From Nostoc sp. CHAB 5844 (GTDB lineage: Bacteria; Cyanobacteriota; Cyanobacteriia; Cyanobacteriales; Nostocaceae): DNA of 64,000 bases. Below the pieces are notes generated by a model. It searched no databases and was not told where the DNA came from. It saw nothing but the letters and a program-made list of their open reading frames with translations. This document shows, one piece after another, positions 9,330 through 19,062 of this stretch (positions are counted from its first letter, which is position 1; the number at the start of each line of letters is the position of its first letter). Both the position numbers and the translations under genes were made by a program. The stretch lies in contig NZ_JAIVFW010000001.1 of assembly GCF_020829595.1 (NCBI RefSeq), positions 186,001 to 250,000 of the forward strand, read 5' to 3'.

Positions 9330-9779
9330 TTGTCAGATTCTCAGATTGTGCCAGATAAACTCCACAACGTTTTAAACTTACGGGCCCGCTTGGGCGAAAG
9401 CCCGATTTGGGATAATAACGAAAAATCCCTTTACTGGGTTGATATCTTTAATCATCGGGTGCATCAGTTCCACCTGCTAGAGGGAAAAATGTGTTTTTTG
9501 ATGTAGGCGATGTAGTCGGGGCGATCGCCTTTGCGGGTGCAAATCGATTGATTATGGCACAACGTCATTGTTTAACGTTCCTCGACACTCACACAGGTAC
9601 AGTTACCCCAATTGTGGAAATGGAAACAGATTTGCCCGATAACCGTTTAAATGATGCTAAATGCGATCTACAAGGTCGTTTTTGGTTCGGCTCAATGTCT
9701 GCGTCCGGCAAACAACAAGCTAGTCTCTATCACTATGACTGTGATGGCTCATTACATCTGATGGAAACAGGACTGGCTG
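9330..9779 (+). pseudogene. SMP-30/gluconolactonase family gene remnant
   Basis: Two adjacent frames encode one SMP-30 (senescence marker protein 30/gluconolactonase/LRE) N-terminal half. The first gives LRARLGESPIWD, LYWVDIFNHRVHQFHLLEGK and runs into a stop just after 9487; one base out of frame the homology continues at once with FFDVGDVVGAIAFAGANRLIMAQ, DNRLNDAKCDLQGRFWFGSMS and LYHYDCDGSLHLMETG. So there is a single-base frameshift in an A-run near 9485-9490. There is no good start codon (a TAA lies just upstream at 9324) and the similarity stops abruptly near 9779, about half way through the family length. The gene is therefore broken at the middle and at the 3' end. Confidence 0.85.
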
Positions 9780-9798
9780 TTTGGTGTGCGATTGCTTT

Positions 9799-10005
9799 TT
9801 ACTCTTCCGCCTGCTTTTGGCTGTCTGCTTCCTCTGCCTGTGACCAAAACTTACGTAAGGTTTCTCGCTTGGTGGCTTCTATGCGTTCTCTTTCTTCTGG
9901 TGACACTTGTCCCATCAGCTGCTCTACTTCTGCGCGTTGTTTTTGCCGAAGTTGTTCAACCGTGGTATCAGGTAACGCCAGAGACTTTTCCTGAAGAATT
10001 CCCAA
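9799..10005 (-). CDS. Short charged coiled-coil-like ORF, probably a fragment
   Basis: A frame of 68 residues from a TTG codon, very rich in Glu, Gln, Arg and Lys (VEQLRQKQRAEVEQL, SPEERERIEATKRET), likely helical. The same frame stays open upstream to 10038 and encodes VRGFIFYKVLGILQ, which looks like real protein, but then meets a stop with no ATG. This suggests the 5' end of a longer gene was lost. It faces the broken SMP-30 gene. No family is recognised. Confidence 0.35.
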   Translation of the reverse strand: MGILQEKSLALPDTTVEQLRQKQRAEVEQLMGQVSPEERERIEATKRETLRKFWSQAEEADSQKQAEE

Positions 10006-10123
10006 AACCTTATAGAAAATAAACCCACGGACAGTTGCTCAAGAAGGTTTTGAGGCTAGAAAGGCGAAGAGTAACTAAAACTTTACAGCCTATGCCAATG
10101 TGATCGCGTTGAGGGCTATGATA

Positions 10124-10166
10124 AAAAATTACTGCGCTGAATAAAGCGATCGCAGTTATTTTTAAA
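10124..10166. terminator. Hairpin with A/T flanks, possible bidirectional terminator
   Basis: Inverted repeat ACTGCG...CGCAGT with A-run on the left and T-run on the right, one arm containing a GCGATCGC octamer. Position and flanks fit an intrinsic terminator working in either direction. Confidence 0.4.
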
Positions 10167-10304
10167 TCATGGTAATGTGAAAAAATAAATTGTGTGATGT
10201 CTAAATTTGAGGTCTAGAGTCTGATAATGCCAACTAACCCTCTGCGGAACTTTATCGGGGTGCTATCATAGCATAGACACATATTCGCATTTCTATCAAT
10301 ACCT

Positions 10305-10389
10305 GGAGAGGTGGCAGAGCGGTTGAATGCGGCGCACTCGAAATGCGTTTTAAGGGAACTTAACGGGGGTTCGAATCCCCCCCTCTCCG
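10305..10389 (+). tRNA. tRNA-Ser (anticodon CGA)
   Basis: An 85-nucleotide class II tRNA. Acceptor arms GGAGAGG (10305-10311) and CCTCTCC (10382-10388) pair fully, with discriminator G at 10389. The anticodon stem CGCA/TGCG encloses the loop CTCGAAA, giving anticodon CGA at 10339-10341, which reads the serine codon UCG. A long variable arm (TTTTAAGGGAACTTAACG region) is typical for tRNA-Ser, and the T arm contains GGGGGTTCGAATCCCCC. The 3' CCA is not encoded. No intron is present. Confidence 0.97.
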
Positions 10390-10505
10390 TTGATTACTCC
10401 ATCTGCATTTCAGACCATTTTAACTAGCTTAACTGCTGACATCACGGGTTGAAGTGGTTGAAATTTTAGTTGAATTTGTGAAACAAATACAAATGATTAA
10501 TTCAA

Positions 10506-10724
10506 TTATTCTCTTTTCTCTTCATTAGCAGAAATTATTTGCTCAATTTGTTCAAAAGTAAGTTGCTGATACTGTTCGCTTGCCATTTCTCTGATGTAAT
10601 GAAATATTTGTTCAATAGGTGTTCCAGAAATTTCAGCCATTGAGTTAAGAGCAGCATTCAACATCAGAACATTAAACGCATACTCCTGTTTAGTGAGAAA
10701 TACGAAACCATCACCTCTTAACAT
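10506..10724 (-). CDS. Small hypothetical protein
   Basis: A 72-residue ATG-started frame, acidic and helical by composition (FNVLMLNAALNSMAEISGTP, QLTFEQIEQIISANEE). No domain is recognised. It stands alone downstream of the tRNA-Ser gene and upstream DNA holds a mosaic of small repeats (10761-10943). Its regular amino-acid use supports a real gene, but no function can be given. Confidence 0.5.
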   Translation of the reverse strand: MLRGDGFVFLTKQEYAFNVLMLNAALNSMAEISGTPIEQIFHYIREMASEQYQQLTFEQIEQIISANEEKRE

Positions 10725-10760
10725 ATCTATCCACCATCAAGTTAATTTCTTACATCCTAA

Positions 10761-10828
10761 TACCAATTTGTAATGTGAATCATTCGTGATTACCAAGATC
10801 CCCGACTTATCAAAGAAGTTGGGGATCT
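10761..10828. repeat. Isolated MITE left end plus 33-bp palindrome
   Basis: Bases 10761-10791 begin TACCAATTTGTAATGTGAA, matching the left end of the element at 51917, preceded by TAA (10758-10760) as expected for the family's TNA target; no right end follows. At once comes the palindrome AGATCCCCGACTT...GGGGATCT (10796-10828), one of three such copies in the window (others at 28302 and 52781). Confidence 0.6.
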
Positions 10829-10943
10829 GATATCATGTCCGGGTAATTAGTTATAATTCCCGAATCTATGCAGAGAACCCAAAAACCCCTCCCCTCTGCT
10901 CCTGAAGCTGCCTTAATGATAAGTCTTTCACCGGACACGATAT
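10829..10943. mobile_element. Small non-coding element with ATATCATGTCCGG inverted ends (copy 1)
   Basis: About 115 bases bounded by GATATCATGTCCGG on the left and CCGGACACGATAT on the right, which are inverted copies of one another. A second element with the same ends lies at 45766-45937 with a different interior. There is no open frame inside, so it fits a MITE-like non-autonomous element. Target duplication is not clear. Confidence 0.6.
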
Positions 10944-11083
10944 GAGCCTCTGGACAAGTCACCACTTAATATTTACTAAAAGCTTTGATGTAACTAGGTT
11001 TATACTCAGCACTTTGCTATAGTTAATGAAATATGCCAAAGCTGAATTGTTGCAGTAAACTAATACCATCTTGTGAGGAGTGC

Positions 11084-11293
11084 ATGATGGTAAACCAGAA
11101 ATTGGTGCAATTACTTTCGTTTGGTTTTATTAGTTTTTGCTTTTGTCTTGGCTTGGGGATTGGCATTTTTATTCGCTTTGGACAGTTGCAACCATCAAAT
11201 GCTGCTACCACCACCGAACCTGAGATATTTCCATTTGTTATCCCGGCACCTACACCATCACCAGAGGATAGCGTGTTTACGTTAAGGCCGTGA
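11084..11293 (+). CDS. Small single-pass membrane or exported protein
   Basis: The start is the ATG at 11084, chosen because GAGGAG lies 5 bases upstream; a longer frame to 11033 has no ribosome site. The 69-residue product has one long hydrophobic stretch (LLSFGFISFCFCLGLGIGIF) near the N terminus, then a short Pro-rich tail ending PTPSPEDSVFTLRP. It is probably anchored in the membrane with the tail outside the cytoplasm. No family is recognised. It converges on the kinase gene. Confidence 0.6.
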   Translation: MMVNQKLVQLLSFGFISFCFCLGLGIGIFIRFGQLQPSNAATTTEPEIFPFVIPAPTPSPEDSVFTLRP

Positions 11294-11307
11294 CAAATTA
11301 ATCAGTT

Positions 11308-11340
11308 AAGTAGAGAGGTTGTTATGTAACGTCTCTACTT
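11308..11340. terminator. Inverted repeat between convergent genes
   Basis: AAGTAGAGAGGTT and AACGTCTCTACTT form a hairpin with one mismatch. It lies between two convergent genes and overlaps the stop codon of the kinase gene. The arms resemble the GTAGAGACGTTGC palindrome at 43754-43783, so it is a dispersed repeat that may serve as a terminator. Confidence 0.5.
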
Positions 11341-12964
11341 AAATAGCATCAGTTTGTGGCTTTTCATCCTTTGGAGATGGACTGTTAGCAGAGGAATTTT
11401 GTTTATTTTCCACAGTTGGTACAACCACGGCTGAAGAATCTGAGCTTTTTGATTCTGTGGCTGGTGGTGGTACTGGGATTACTACAGGATTTGATCGCTT
11501 GCCTGATGGATTTGGAGTAGTTTGATTATTAGTAGCAGGTGAAGTATTATCAAGCGATCGCTTTGAGGAACTTTCCCGATTTAAACGGTACGCTCTAAGT
11601 TTATCTACTAGTGATGGTGAAGGCGAAGTGTTAGGAGAAACAGCAGCTTGCTTAGGATGCTGACGAGGAGAAGTTTCTGTGTTAGTTGCGGAACTATTCT
11701 CAGAAGAAGTGCTGTTGTTAGTACTTGTCTGTTCTGCTGGGGGTGTAGGACGGTTGCGCTTGCGTCGTTTTGGAATATATGCTGATTCAGTTGCGGCTGT
11801 AGTTTGAGTATTTTTCGCGGTGTTAGTCGCTTCTTCAACAGGTGACGGTGAAACCTGGGGATTAGAATTGTTTTGACCCGATTTAGTGATTGGGTTAGTA
11901 AACAGTGGTTTTGAAGATGACTGTGGCTGTGTATTGGAGGAAAATAGACTAGTTATGCCAAAACCTGCTGTCGCTGCAACTAAGGCTACACTTACACCAA
12001 TTAATACTTTAGAATTAGCTAGTTTTTTGGTAATTGCTGTCATAGGATTGATAGGCGATCGCTTGTTTTTGCGTCCAAAAATCGCTCCTGGCTGCGATGA
12101 TAAATCAACTGTAGCGACTGTATTAGTTGCAACACCTTGAACTATACCATTGCCTTCACTACAAGGTAAGAGTTGTAACCATTCTGCCACGGTTGACGGA
12201 CGAAAGCGAGAATCAACAGCCATACCGCGCATCACGGCTTGATTTACGGCTGCACTCAGGTAAGGTTGTAATTCCTTGGGAGAAGGCATTTTTTCGCGAT
12301 CGCGCAATAATGCTGGCATGGGAACCTGTGCTGTTAACAAAGCATACAAGGTTGCGGCCAAACCATAAACATCTGTCGCAGGTGTGCGCGGTGCTTGTGT
12401 TAGGTACTGTTCAATTGGTGCGTAGCCTTCAGAAACTATGCCTGTATGAGTTTGTTTCACACCGCTGTTAAATTCCCGCGCAATGCCGAAATCAATCAGT
12501 ATTACCTCTTGAGTTCCTTGACGGAGAATAATATTATCTGGTTTGACATCGCGGTGCAGTAAACCGTTATTGTGGACTACCTGTAAAGCTGCCCCAATTT
12601 GGCGAATGTAATGAATTGCTGTAGCTTCTGGTAAAGGTATCCCTGGTAGAACAAAAGCATTGCCCAAAGTTTCCCCAGGAATGTATTCCATCACCATGTA
12701 AGGTAGCCCATCTTCGATAAAAAAGTCACTAACTCGCACAATATTCGGATGGATACAAGTAGCTAGTCTTCTAGCTTCATCTTGGAATTGGCGCTCGAAC
12801 TTGGCAAAATCTGGATGTTGCCGCAAGCGTTCGTTAATAGTTTTCATCACTACATCTTGACCTAAGTAGTGATGCGTAGCCTTAAACGTAATACCAAAGC
12901 CACCGTGTCCGATTTCTTGGGTGAGAGTATATTTTCCACCCTGCAAAATTTTGCCTGCTAACAT
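11339..12964 (-). CDS. Membrane Ser/Thr protein kinase (PknB/SpkA type)
   Basis: A 541-residue Hanks-type kinase. The kinase domain covers residues about 12-265: Gly loop GHGGFG at 19-24, Lys41, HRDVKPDN at 137-144 with catalytic Asp139, DFG at 158-160, SEGYAPIEQ at 178-186 in the activation segment, and [10 protein letters not shown]. One transmembrane helix (about 320-341) follows a basic stretch. The rest, about 200 residues rich in Ser, Thr, Asn and Pro, would lie in the periplasm and has no recognisable sensor fold. All key catalytic residues are present, so the kinase should be active. It is a single gene; its targets are not shown by context. Its stop codon lies in an inverted repeat. 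Confidence 0.93.
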   Translation of the reverse strand: MLAGKILQGGKYTLTQEIGHGGFGITFKATHHYLGQDVVMKTINERLRQHPDFAKFERQFQDEARRLATCIHPNIVRVSDFFIEDGLPYMVMEYIPGETLGNAFVLPGIPLPEATAIHYIRQIGAALQVVHNNGLLHRDVKPDNIILRQGTQEVILIDFGIAREFNSGVKQTHTGIVSEGYAPIEQYLTQAPRTPATDVYGLAATLYALLTAQVPMPALLRDREKMPSPKELQPYLSAAVNQAVMRGMAVDSRFRPSTVAEWLQLLPCSEGNGIVQGVATNTVATVDLSSQPGAIFGRKNKRSPINPMTAITKKLANSKVLIGVSVALVAATAGFGITSLFSSNTQPQSSSKPLFTNPITKSGQNNSNPQVSPSPVEEATNTAKNTQTTAATESAYIPKRRKRNRPTPPAEQTSTNNSTSSENSSATNTETSPRQHPKQAAVSPNTSPSPSLVDKLRAYRLNRESSSKRSLDNTSPATNNQTTPNPSGKRSNPVVIPVPPPATESKSSDSSAVVVPTVENKQNSSANSPSPKDEKPQTDAI

Positions 12965-13158
12965 AGAAGTTTGGCGTTTTGAGTCCTGAATCCTGAATGA
13001 GCAGATATATGGCTCCCGAAGTTGAAAAGCTTCCCCATCTTCGCTACAGCTTAGTCTTTTTCATGATACAGTAGCCTCACAGTTTTCATCTTGAAAATTA
13101 GGTGAAGGTAGTAGTGCAGAAGTTAGTTTTATTGATTCCACTTCAATCCGAAGTTTCG

Positions 13159-14181
13159 CTATTCGCCTTCAGGTAATGCACGCTGGAGTTGAGTTAACTT
13201 TAGTAAAAGTATTCTTCGTCTGTTATGTAACATCAGAATGACATTGTGCTTTTGAGGATAACGCCACTCAACATAGTCAATAAAGTCATCTATCGTACAG
13301 GTTTTCTGATTACCTCCGTTCCATTGATGAAAATCCTCACTTACTTGCTCTGCAATTGTCAGAATGTTGTCTGGATCAGCACCCAAAAAATTATAAGTAT
13401 TTTTATCGTATAAATGATGACCAACTAGTTTAATCAGTCTATTTTCATACTTATTACGAATAACACCAGTAATTTGACAAGAACCATCTCTATTTTTTGC
13501 ATAATGAATGGCTCTGTCAATATCTTGTTGCGATGGAAGTGGGACAAACGCAAGAAACTCTAAAACTGGTGGAGCAACTTCTCTAACTCTTTTACAATAT
13601 TCACGCCTTTCTTCAGAAAGTAAGTTGAGAGATAATTCTATACTCAATTTTTCCAAGCCAGATAAAGAGAAATAAGCACTGTTTTCTTGAGTTTCAAAAT
13701 CCTCATTGATTCTCATTGGAAAGTCAGATCGCTGAATGTTTTGAAAAGCTATATCTAACCTAGAGGAGTTTGTTTTGAATATCTTGATTACATCATCACG
13801 ACTGAGCCAGTGACGTTGATTTCTTAAAGTTAAAGATGAACTATTTTCATACACTGCCTGACGAACTTTTGCATCAATTTGATTGAGGTGATATCGCTCA
13901 ATTAATGCCAAAACTGTTTTCAAAGCAAGTTCATTTACTTGACCGTGTATATCCAAATATTTAGCAATTGCGATCGCTCCTTCCCGTGAAAAGATTCTTA
14001 CTGGTTGCTTTTTACCTATATATCCTTGTATTACAAAATGTAACTTTTCCTGAATTCGAATATTTTCCTCAAGTGAGGCTACTAAAAAATTTACTATTTC
14101 GTCAAAATTTCTTTGTTCTAATTTTAAAGCTTTTGCAAGGCTGCCTTCTTCAATATAAAAAATTTTCCTATCAAAAACCAT
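13159..14181 (-). CDS. HNH-nuclease-like protein with degenerate zinc site
   Basis: A 340-residue protein starting with ATG at 14181, 2 bases after the J-domain gene. Residues 1-210 are helical and unrecognised. Residues about 233-308 look like an HNH endonuclease domain of the type found on plasmids and phages: C235, HH at 255-256 (KLVGHHLYDK), Asn272 (DPDNILT), H285 and G289 (EDFHQWNGG), then CTIDDFIDYVEWRYP. The usual two CxxC zinc knuckles are reduced to a single Cys (CQITG), so metal binding or folding may differ from the standard. Substrate is unknown. It is probably translated together with the J-domain gene. Confidence 0.7.
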   Translation of the reverse strand: MVFDRKIFYIEEGSLAKALKLEQRNFDEIVNFLVASLEENIRIQEKLHFVIQGYIGKKQPVRIFSREGAIAIAKYLDIHGQVNELALKTVLALIERYHLNQIDAKVRQAVYENSSSLTLRNQRHWLSRDDVIKIFKTNSSRLDIAFQNIQRSDFPMRINEDFETQENSAYFSLSGLEKLSIELSLNLLSEERREYCKRVREVAPPVLEFLAFVPLPSQQDIDRAIHYAKNRDGSCQITGVIRNKYENRLIKLVGHHLYDKNTYNFLGADPDNILTIAEQVSEDFHQWNGGNQKTCTIDDFIDYVEWRYPQKHNVILMLHNRRRILLLKLTQLQRALPEGE

Positions 14182-14183
14182 AA

Positions 14184-14735
14184 TTAAAATCCGGCAACAA
14201 TGCTCTTGTACATAATCTCTATTTGCTCAAAAACTTTTCTGTCTCCAGTTTCTAAATTATCAGGGTGATAAATTTTGGAGAGTTTGTAATAAACGGCTTT
14301 AATATCATCTTTAGTTGCAGTTTTAGGATTTAATTCAAATACCTGCCAAGGTTTAAAGTATTGAAATATATTAATCCCATTGATACAACCATATCCTTGT
14401 TGATCTTCTTCATTAGGCAGAATACCAACAAACTTTCGATACAACACCTCCCAACTTAACTTTAAGCGAAAATCAACTTTTTCCATGCCATTAGTAGCCA
14501 TTTTGAATGCACCAGACTTTCTCAACTCAACAGTATTCTTAACGTTGAAACGATGATAGACAGCTTGCTTTAGCTCATCTATATTCAAAGGCTTTGCTAT
14601 CTGAGCAAAGCCTTGCTCTGAATTTTGAACTACAAAATAGGCAAACTCCTCCAGAAGTTTGGTATCCACCTGAATAATTTTAGAAAGGCGAACTATTTCA
14701 TTTTGTACTTGTGGGTTCAGAACTACCTGAGCCAT
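14184..14735 (-). CDS. Protein with C-terminal J domain (DnaJ-like)
   Basis: About 183 residues from the ATG at 14735 (a GTG at 14750 would add five residues). The last about 55 residues form a J domain with the HPD tripeptide at 162-164 of the longer form (DIKAVYYKLSKIYHPDN), the site that stimulates Hsp70 ATPase. The N-terminal 130 residues are helical and not recognised. Most cyanobacterial DnaJ proteins have the J domain first, so a C-terminal J domain marks a specialised Hsp70 partner. The HNH-like gene begins 2 bases downstream, so the two are very likely one operon and may act together. Confidence 0.8.
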   Translation of the reverse strand: MAQVVLNPQVQNEIVRLSKIIQVDTKLLEEFAYFVVQNSEQGFAQIAKPLNIDELKQAVYHRFNVKNTVELRKSGAFKMATNGMEKVDFRLKLSWEVLYRKFVGILPNEEDQQGYGCINGINIFQYFKPWQVFELNPKTATKDDIKAVYYKLSKIYHPDNLETGDRKVFEQIEIMYKSIVAGF

Positions 14736-14880
14736 GTCATGGACTACCACATTTTTTGTTCAATTATACCAATAGGCTTAATTGGCTGAATAACAATTAT
14801 TGACAAAAGTGAATCATTTTGTATTTGCCCTAACTTAGCTCAGTTTACATTCAGTGTTTTTTGTTGAGATAATTCTGAAT

Positions 14881-16647
14881 CTACATTCTTTCCAAGACTT
14901 GAATTCCCAGCAAAGATAGTCCTAATTTCAAGGTTCTTGCTGTTAAATCACACAAAACTAAACGAGATGTGCGCTGTGGTTCTTCTGCGTCTAATACTCG
15001 CACACCATGATTGCGATCATAAAATACATTAAATTTTTTACTCAACTCGTACAGATATTCACATAAACGATTAGGCAACAAGTCTTGTTCCACAGTACTA
15101 ATAACTTCACCCAATTGCAGTAAATACTTTGCTAGAGCAAATTCTGTTTCATGCTCTAATACTACCTGCGCTTTATCTCCTAATTCTGCAAAGTTAATGC
15201 CACCCTTACGGCTAATACCTTGAATTCGTGCATAAGCATAGAGCATATAAGGCGCAGTATTGCCTTTGAGATCTAGCATTTTGTCAAAGCTGAAGATGTA
15301 GTTACTGGTGCGATTTTGACTCAAGTCAGCATATTTAACTGCACTAATACCAATCACTTGGGCAACATGAGCAATAAATTCCTCTGTTTCAGTACGCTCG
15401 TCTGCTTGTAATCTTTGGTCTAAATCAGCACGAGCGCGGATAATTGCTTCATTAAGCAAATCCCGTAACCGCACTGTATCCCCAGAACGGGTTTTGAATT
15501 TTTTGCCATCTTCTCCTAACACCAAACCAAAGGGAACATGCACTAGTTCCACATCATCAGGTATCCAGCCTGCTTTGCGTGCGACTTGAAAAAATTGAGC
15601 AAAGTGATTGCTTTGTCCAGCATCTGTGATATAAATGATGCGTTTTGCTTCATCTTGTTGAATGCGGTAGCGTAACGCAGCTAAATCTGTTGTAACGTAG
15701 TTATAACCGCCATCAGATTTCTGGACAATTAAAGGCAAAGGTTCACCTTCTCTATTCGTAAACCCTTCTAAGAAAACGACTTTTGCACCTTGGTCTTCTA
15801 CAAGTAAGCCGGATTTTTCTAAATCTTGGACAATTCCCGGTAGCAATGGGTTGTAAAAAGATTCTCCGCGTTCATTTAAATGGATATCCAGCAAGTCATA
15901 AATAACTTGAAATTCTTGGCGGGATTGTTCACACAGCAGTTTCCAAGCATGAAGCGTATCTTCTGCACCTGCTTGTAATCTCACAACTTCTTGTCGTGCT
16001 GTTTCTTGGAAAGTTTCATCAGCATCAAATCGCTGTTTAGCTTGGCGATAAAAGCTAACTAAATCGCCGATATCCAAAGCGTTGGCGGTAGTTAGGGCTT
16101 GGGGATAAACTTCTCGCAGGTAAGCAATGAGCATTCCAAATTGTGTACCCCAATCACCCACATGATTTAACCGCAAAACATCATGTCCGCGAAATTCCAG
16201 AATCCGGGCGATAGAATCACCAATAATTGTAGAACGCAAATGTCCGACGTGCATTTCTTTGGCAATATTCGGACTGGAAAAATCAACAATTTCTCGCTGT
16301 GGTGTTTTCGCTTGCGGAACTCCTAATCTGGAGTCGGCGTGAATAGCTTCCAGTTGTGCTTGTAGATAAGCTGTTTTGAGTCTGAGGTTAATAAAACCAG
16401 GGCCAGCTATTTCTGGTGGTTCGCAGATTTCCGAGACATCTAACTTCTCAACAATAGCAGAGGCGATCGCTCTTGGTTGCTGTCCTAATTTTTTACTCAG
16501 CGATAAAGCCACGTTCGCTTGATAATCACCAAATTTAGGATTACCCGCCGGAACCAAAATCGGGTCTAGTGTAGCGTATTCATTGCCAAAAGCAGCAACC
16601 ATTGCCTGCTCAAATTTTTCTTTTAATTGTTCTTGTGTAGCATTCAT
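14881..16647 (-). CDS. argS: Arginine--tRNA ligase
   Basis: A class I aminoacyl-tRNA synthetase of 588 residues, a normal length. It attaches arginine to tRNA-Arg in the cytoplasm. The N-terminal Arg-specific additional domain (residues 1-90, [23 protein letters not shown]) is followed by the HIGH-type motif HVGH at 133-136 within [17 protein letters not shown], the family motifs [15 protein letters not shown] and [13 protein letters not shown], and the C-terminal DALR anticodon-binding domain ([14 protein letters not shown] ...). As in many ArgRS, a strict KMSKS is replaced by [10 protein letters not shown]. The gene stands alone, downstream of no partner on its strand. Confidence 0.98.
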   Translation of the reverse strand: MNATQEQLKEKFEQAMVAAFGNEYATLDPILVPAGNPKFGDYQANVALSLSKKLGQQPRAIASAIVEKLDVSEICEPPEIAGPGFINLRLKTAYLQAQLEAIHADSRLGVPQAKTPQREIVDFSSPNIAKEMHVGHLRSTIIGDSIARILEFRGHDVLRLNHVGDWGTQFGMLIAYLREVYPQALTTANALDIGDLVSFYRQAKQRFDADETFQETARQEVVRLQAGAEDTLHAWKLLCEQSRQEFQVIYDLLDIHLNERGESFYNPLLPGIVQDLEKSGLLVEDQGAKVVFLEGFTNREGEPLPLIVQKSDGGYNYVTTDLAALRYRIQQDEAKRIIYITDAGQSNHFAQFFQVARKAGWIPDDVELVHVPFGLVLGEDGKKFKTRSGDTVRLRDLLNEAIIRARADLDQRLQADERTETEEFIAHVAQVIGISAVKYADLSQNRTSNYIFSFDKMLDLKGNTAPYMLYAYARIQGISRKGGINFAELGDKAQVVLEHETEFALAKYLLQLGEVISTVEQDLLPNRLCEYLYELSKKFNVFYDRNHGVRVLDAEEPQRTSRLVLCDLTARTLKLGLSLLGIQVLERM

Positions 16648-16756
16648 ATATAAATGTTATCTGCAACAGGCAAAATGTGGCTGTTGAGAAGATATTCTCA
16701 AAGGCTTGATTATTTTAACCTTAAAATATAATCACTTAATCCAACTGAGGATTTTT

Positions 16757-17464
16757 ATGGTACACTACAACCCCCTCAGCTGCCTTCCATCCTCGGCAGA
16801 ATTGCCCGACTCCGATGATACGCCCGTGGATAACGAACTACAAAACCTGATTCCCAATTTACTAGATGCTATTTTAGCTTTAGCCTGGAGTCAACGCACC
16901 GATTGGTTTTTCGGCGTTGATATGGGTATTTATTATGCACCCAACACTCCGCAATTAGTACCTGATGGGTTTCTCAGCTTGGGTGTAGAACGTTTTATTG
17001 GTGAAGAGGGACGTTTAAGCTATGTTCTATGGGAAGAAGATGGGATTGTTCCTATTTTCGCCTTAGAAGTTGTTTCGCAAACCTACGGCGGCGAATACGA
17101 AAAGAAAAAAATCGACTACGCGAAATTAGGAATTTTATATTATGCAATTTATGTACCCAGCCGTAGATATCGGCGTAAACGAGAGCCTTTAGAAGTTTAT
17201 CGTTTAGAAAATAGTGAATACATCTTACAACCAGGTTCAAGAGTTTGGATGCCAGAGATTGGTTTAGCACTTGGTCGAGAACGCGGTACTTATCTGGGGC
17301 GGACTCGCGAGTGGTTATACTGGTATGACGAAGCTGGACAGAGATTGCCCACTCCAGAGGAGTTAGTGCAGCAGGAGAGGGAACGCGCACAACAAGAACA
17401 ACAACGTGCTGAACGACTGGGGCAAAGGTTGCGGGATTTGGGTATTAATCCAGATGAGATTTAA
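16757..17464 (+). CDS. Uma2 family protein (PD-(D/E)XK nuclease fold)
   Basis: A 235-residue member of the Uma2/DUF820 family, greatly expanded in filamentous cyanobacteria. The ATG at 16757 follows CTGAGGA and is preferred to a start at 16706. Fold features: VPDGFLSLGV (conserved Pro-Asp), ALEVVSQTYGGEYEKKKIDYAKLGILYYAIY, where Glu and Lys fit the PD-(D/E)XK core, and a Gln/Arg/Glu-rich C-terminal helix (EERAQQEQQRAERL type). Uma2 proteins are usually single genes and their biological role is unknown. It diverges from argS. Confidence 0.88.
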   Translation: MVHYNPLSCLPSSAELPDSDDTPVDNELQNLIPNLLDAILALAWSQRTDWFFGVDMGIYYAPNTPQLVPDGFLSLGVERFIGEEGRLSYVLWEEDGIVPIFALEVVSQTYGGEYEKKKIDYAKLGILYYAIYVPSRRYRRKREPLEVYRLENSEYILQPGSRVWMPEIGLALGRERGTYLGRTREWLYWYDEAGQRLPTPEELVQQERERAQQEQQRAERLGQRLRDLGINPDEI

Positions 17465-17496
17465 CCTTAAAATATATTTACCTAGCCCAAAAGCCA

Positions 17497-17703
17497 TCAA
17501 TCGAGTTTCAAGGCATTAACTGGTACTTCATCCCAAGAATCAACTATCCGTAATCTTGCTATCCAACCGTCTGCTTTTTGTTTCTCGGTTAAATTCTTGT
17601 CAAAGGACTTATGACAATCATTAGCTTGAGACTCGTTACAACAAGCAATACACGCATATATCATCCCAGACGGATCAATTTGCTCATTTACCCAAATAGT
17701 CAT
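17497..17703 (-). CDS. Small Cys-rich hypothetical protein
   Basis: A 68-residue ATG-started frame with four Cys residues in a cluster (CIACCNESQANDC) and a C-terminal acidic/aliphatic tail (WDEVPVNALKLD). The Cys/His spacing (C..CC......CH) could bind a metal. It converges on the Uma2 gene. Even composition and a clean start favour a real gene; no family is recognised. Confidence 0.5.
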   Translation of the reverse strand: MTIWVNEQIDPSGMIYACIACCNESQANDCHKSFDKNLTEKQKADGWIARLRIVDSWDEVPVNALKLD

Positions 17704-17919
17704 GAAGTACCCTCTCCAAAGCTATACATCAATAAGATATTTGGTCATTTTAGCTTGATCCGCGATTCACAAATTTCTGTAGCTTGAGCTTGCTAATCCT
17801 GCGAGATGGTTTTTTTAGTTTATCAGGCTGATTGAGGTGCGATCGCTTATTTGTGTGATTTAGTTTAGAGAAATCAGGCGATCGGAGAAAACTTAATATT
17901 TACTGTACAAAATGTGATA

Positions 17920-18495
<576 letters not shown>

Positions 18496-19062
18496 TATGC
18501 ATTATTCGTCAAATTTTCGTTCTCTAGATAAAATTAGACTATTAACCTCATGTATGACTATAATTATGTGAACTAACAAACTAATATTTTAAGTTTTTCA
18601 ATTGTGAATAGCTCGCAACTAGATTTTTCCGACCAAAAACAATCTTCTAGAAAGTTAAGTAGAAAATGTACTAAATATTCTCAGCCTGACTCGGAAAACC
18701 TCAAAAGAACAGTTAATTTCTTGTAGCTTATTAATAGGGATCGCTGACAGTATGACCAAACAACTATACTTATTGGTTTGTAGCTTTAACTAGACTGGCA
18801 ATAACAGAAAAATAGACCATAAGGTTAATTAGATTTTTTTATATCAAATTATGATAAACTTTTGCCAAAAAATTATGTAAATTTGCGTATAATCGAAAAG
18901 TATCTGCTAAACCTATAAGATCCAATTTTTTTCTGTTTACATTCACGTGTAAAAAATTAAAAAAATTTAATTCTCAATCCGCTCCCTCCTATCCCTTGTG
19001 GGATGGTTCGTCTGCCATATCAAAAAAGACGATAAATCCCCATAGATTTTTCTGGAGAAAAG
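18496..19062. other. AT-rich intergenic region upstream of a response regulator
   Basis: About 570 bases, very AT-rich, between divergent genes. A 40-codon frame from GTG at 18604 (SSQLDFSDQKQSSRKL) is the only candidate peptide and is doubtful. CTGGAGAAAAG just before 19063 is a good ribosome site for the response regulator. Confidence 0.5.

Noticed and set aside
10305-10389. Integrated element attachment site at the tRNA-Ser gene
   Set aside because: No integrase gene and no second copy of the tRNA 3' end were found nearby.
13159-14735. Naming the J-domain/HNH pair as a known defence system
   Set aside because: No helicase, sensor or other defence hallmark is next to it; only a hypothesis is offered.
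16706-16756. A longer start for the Uma2 gene
   Set aside because: ATG at 16757 has a CTGAGGA ribosome site; upstream codons are AT-rich and unlike family N termini.
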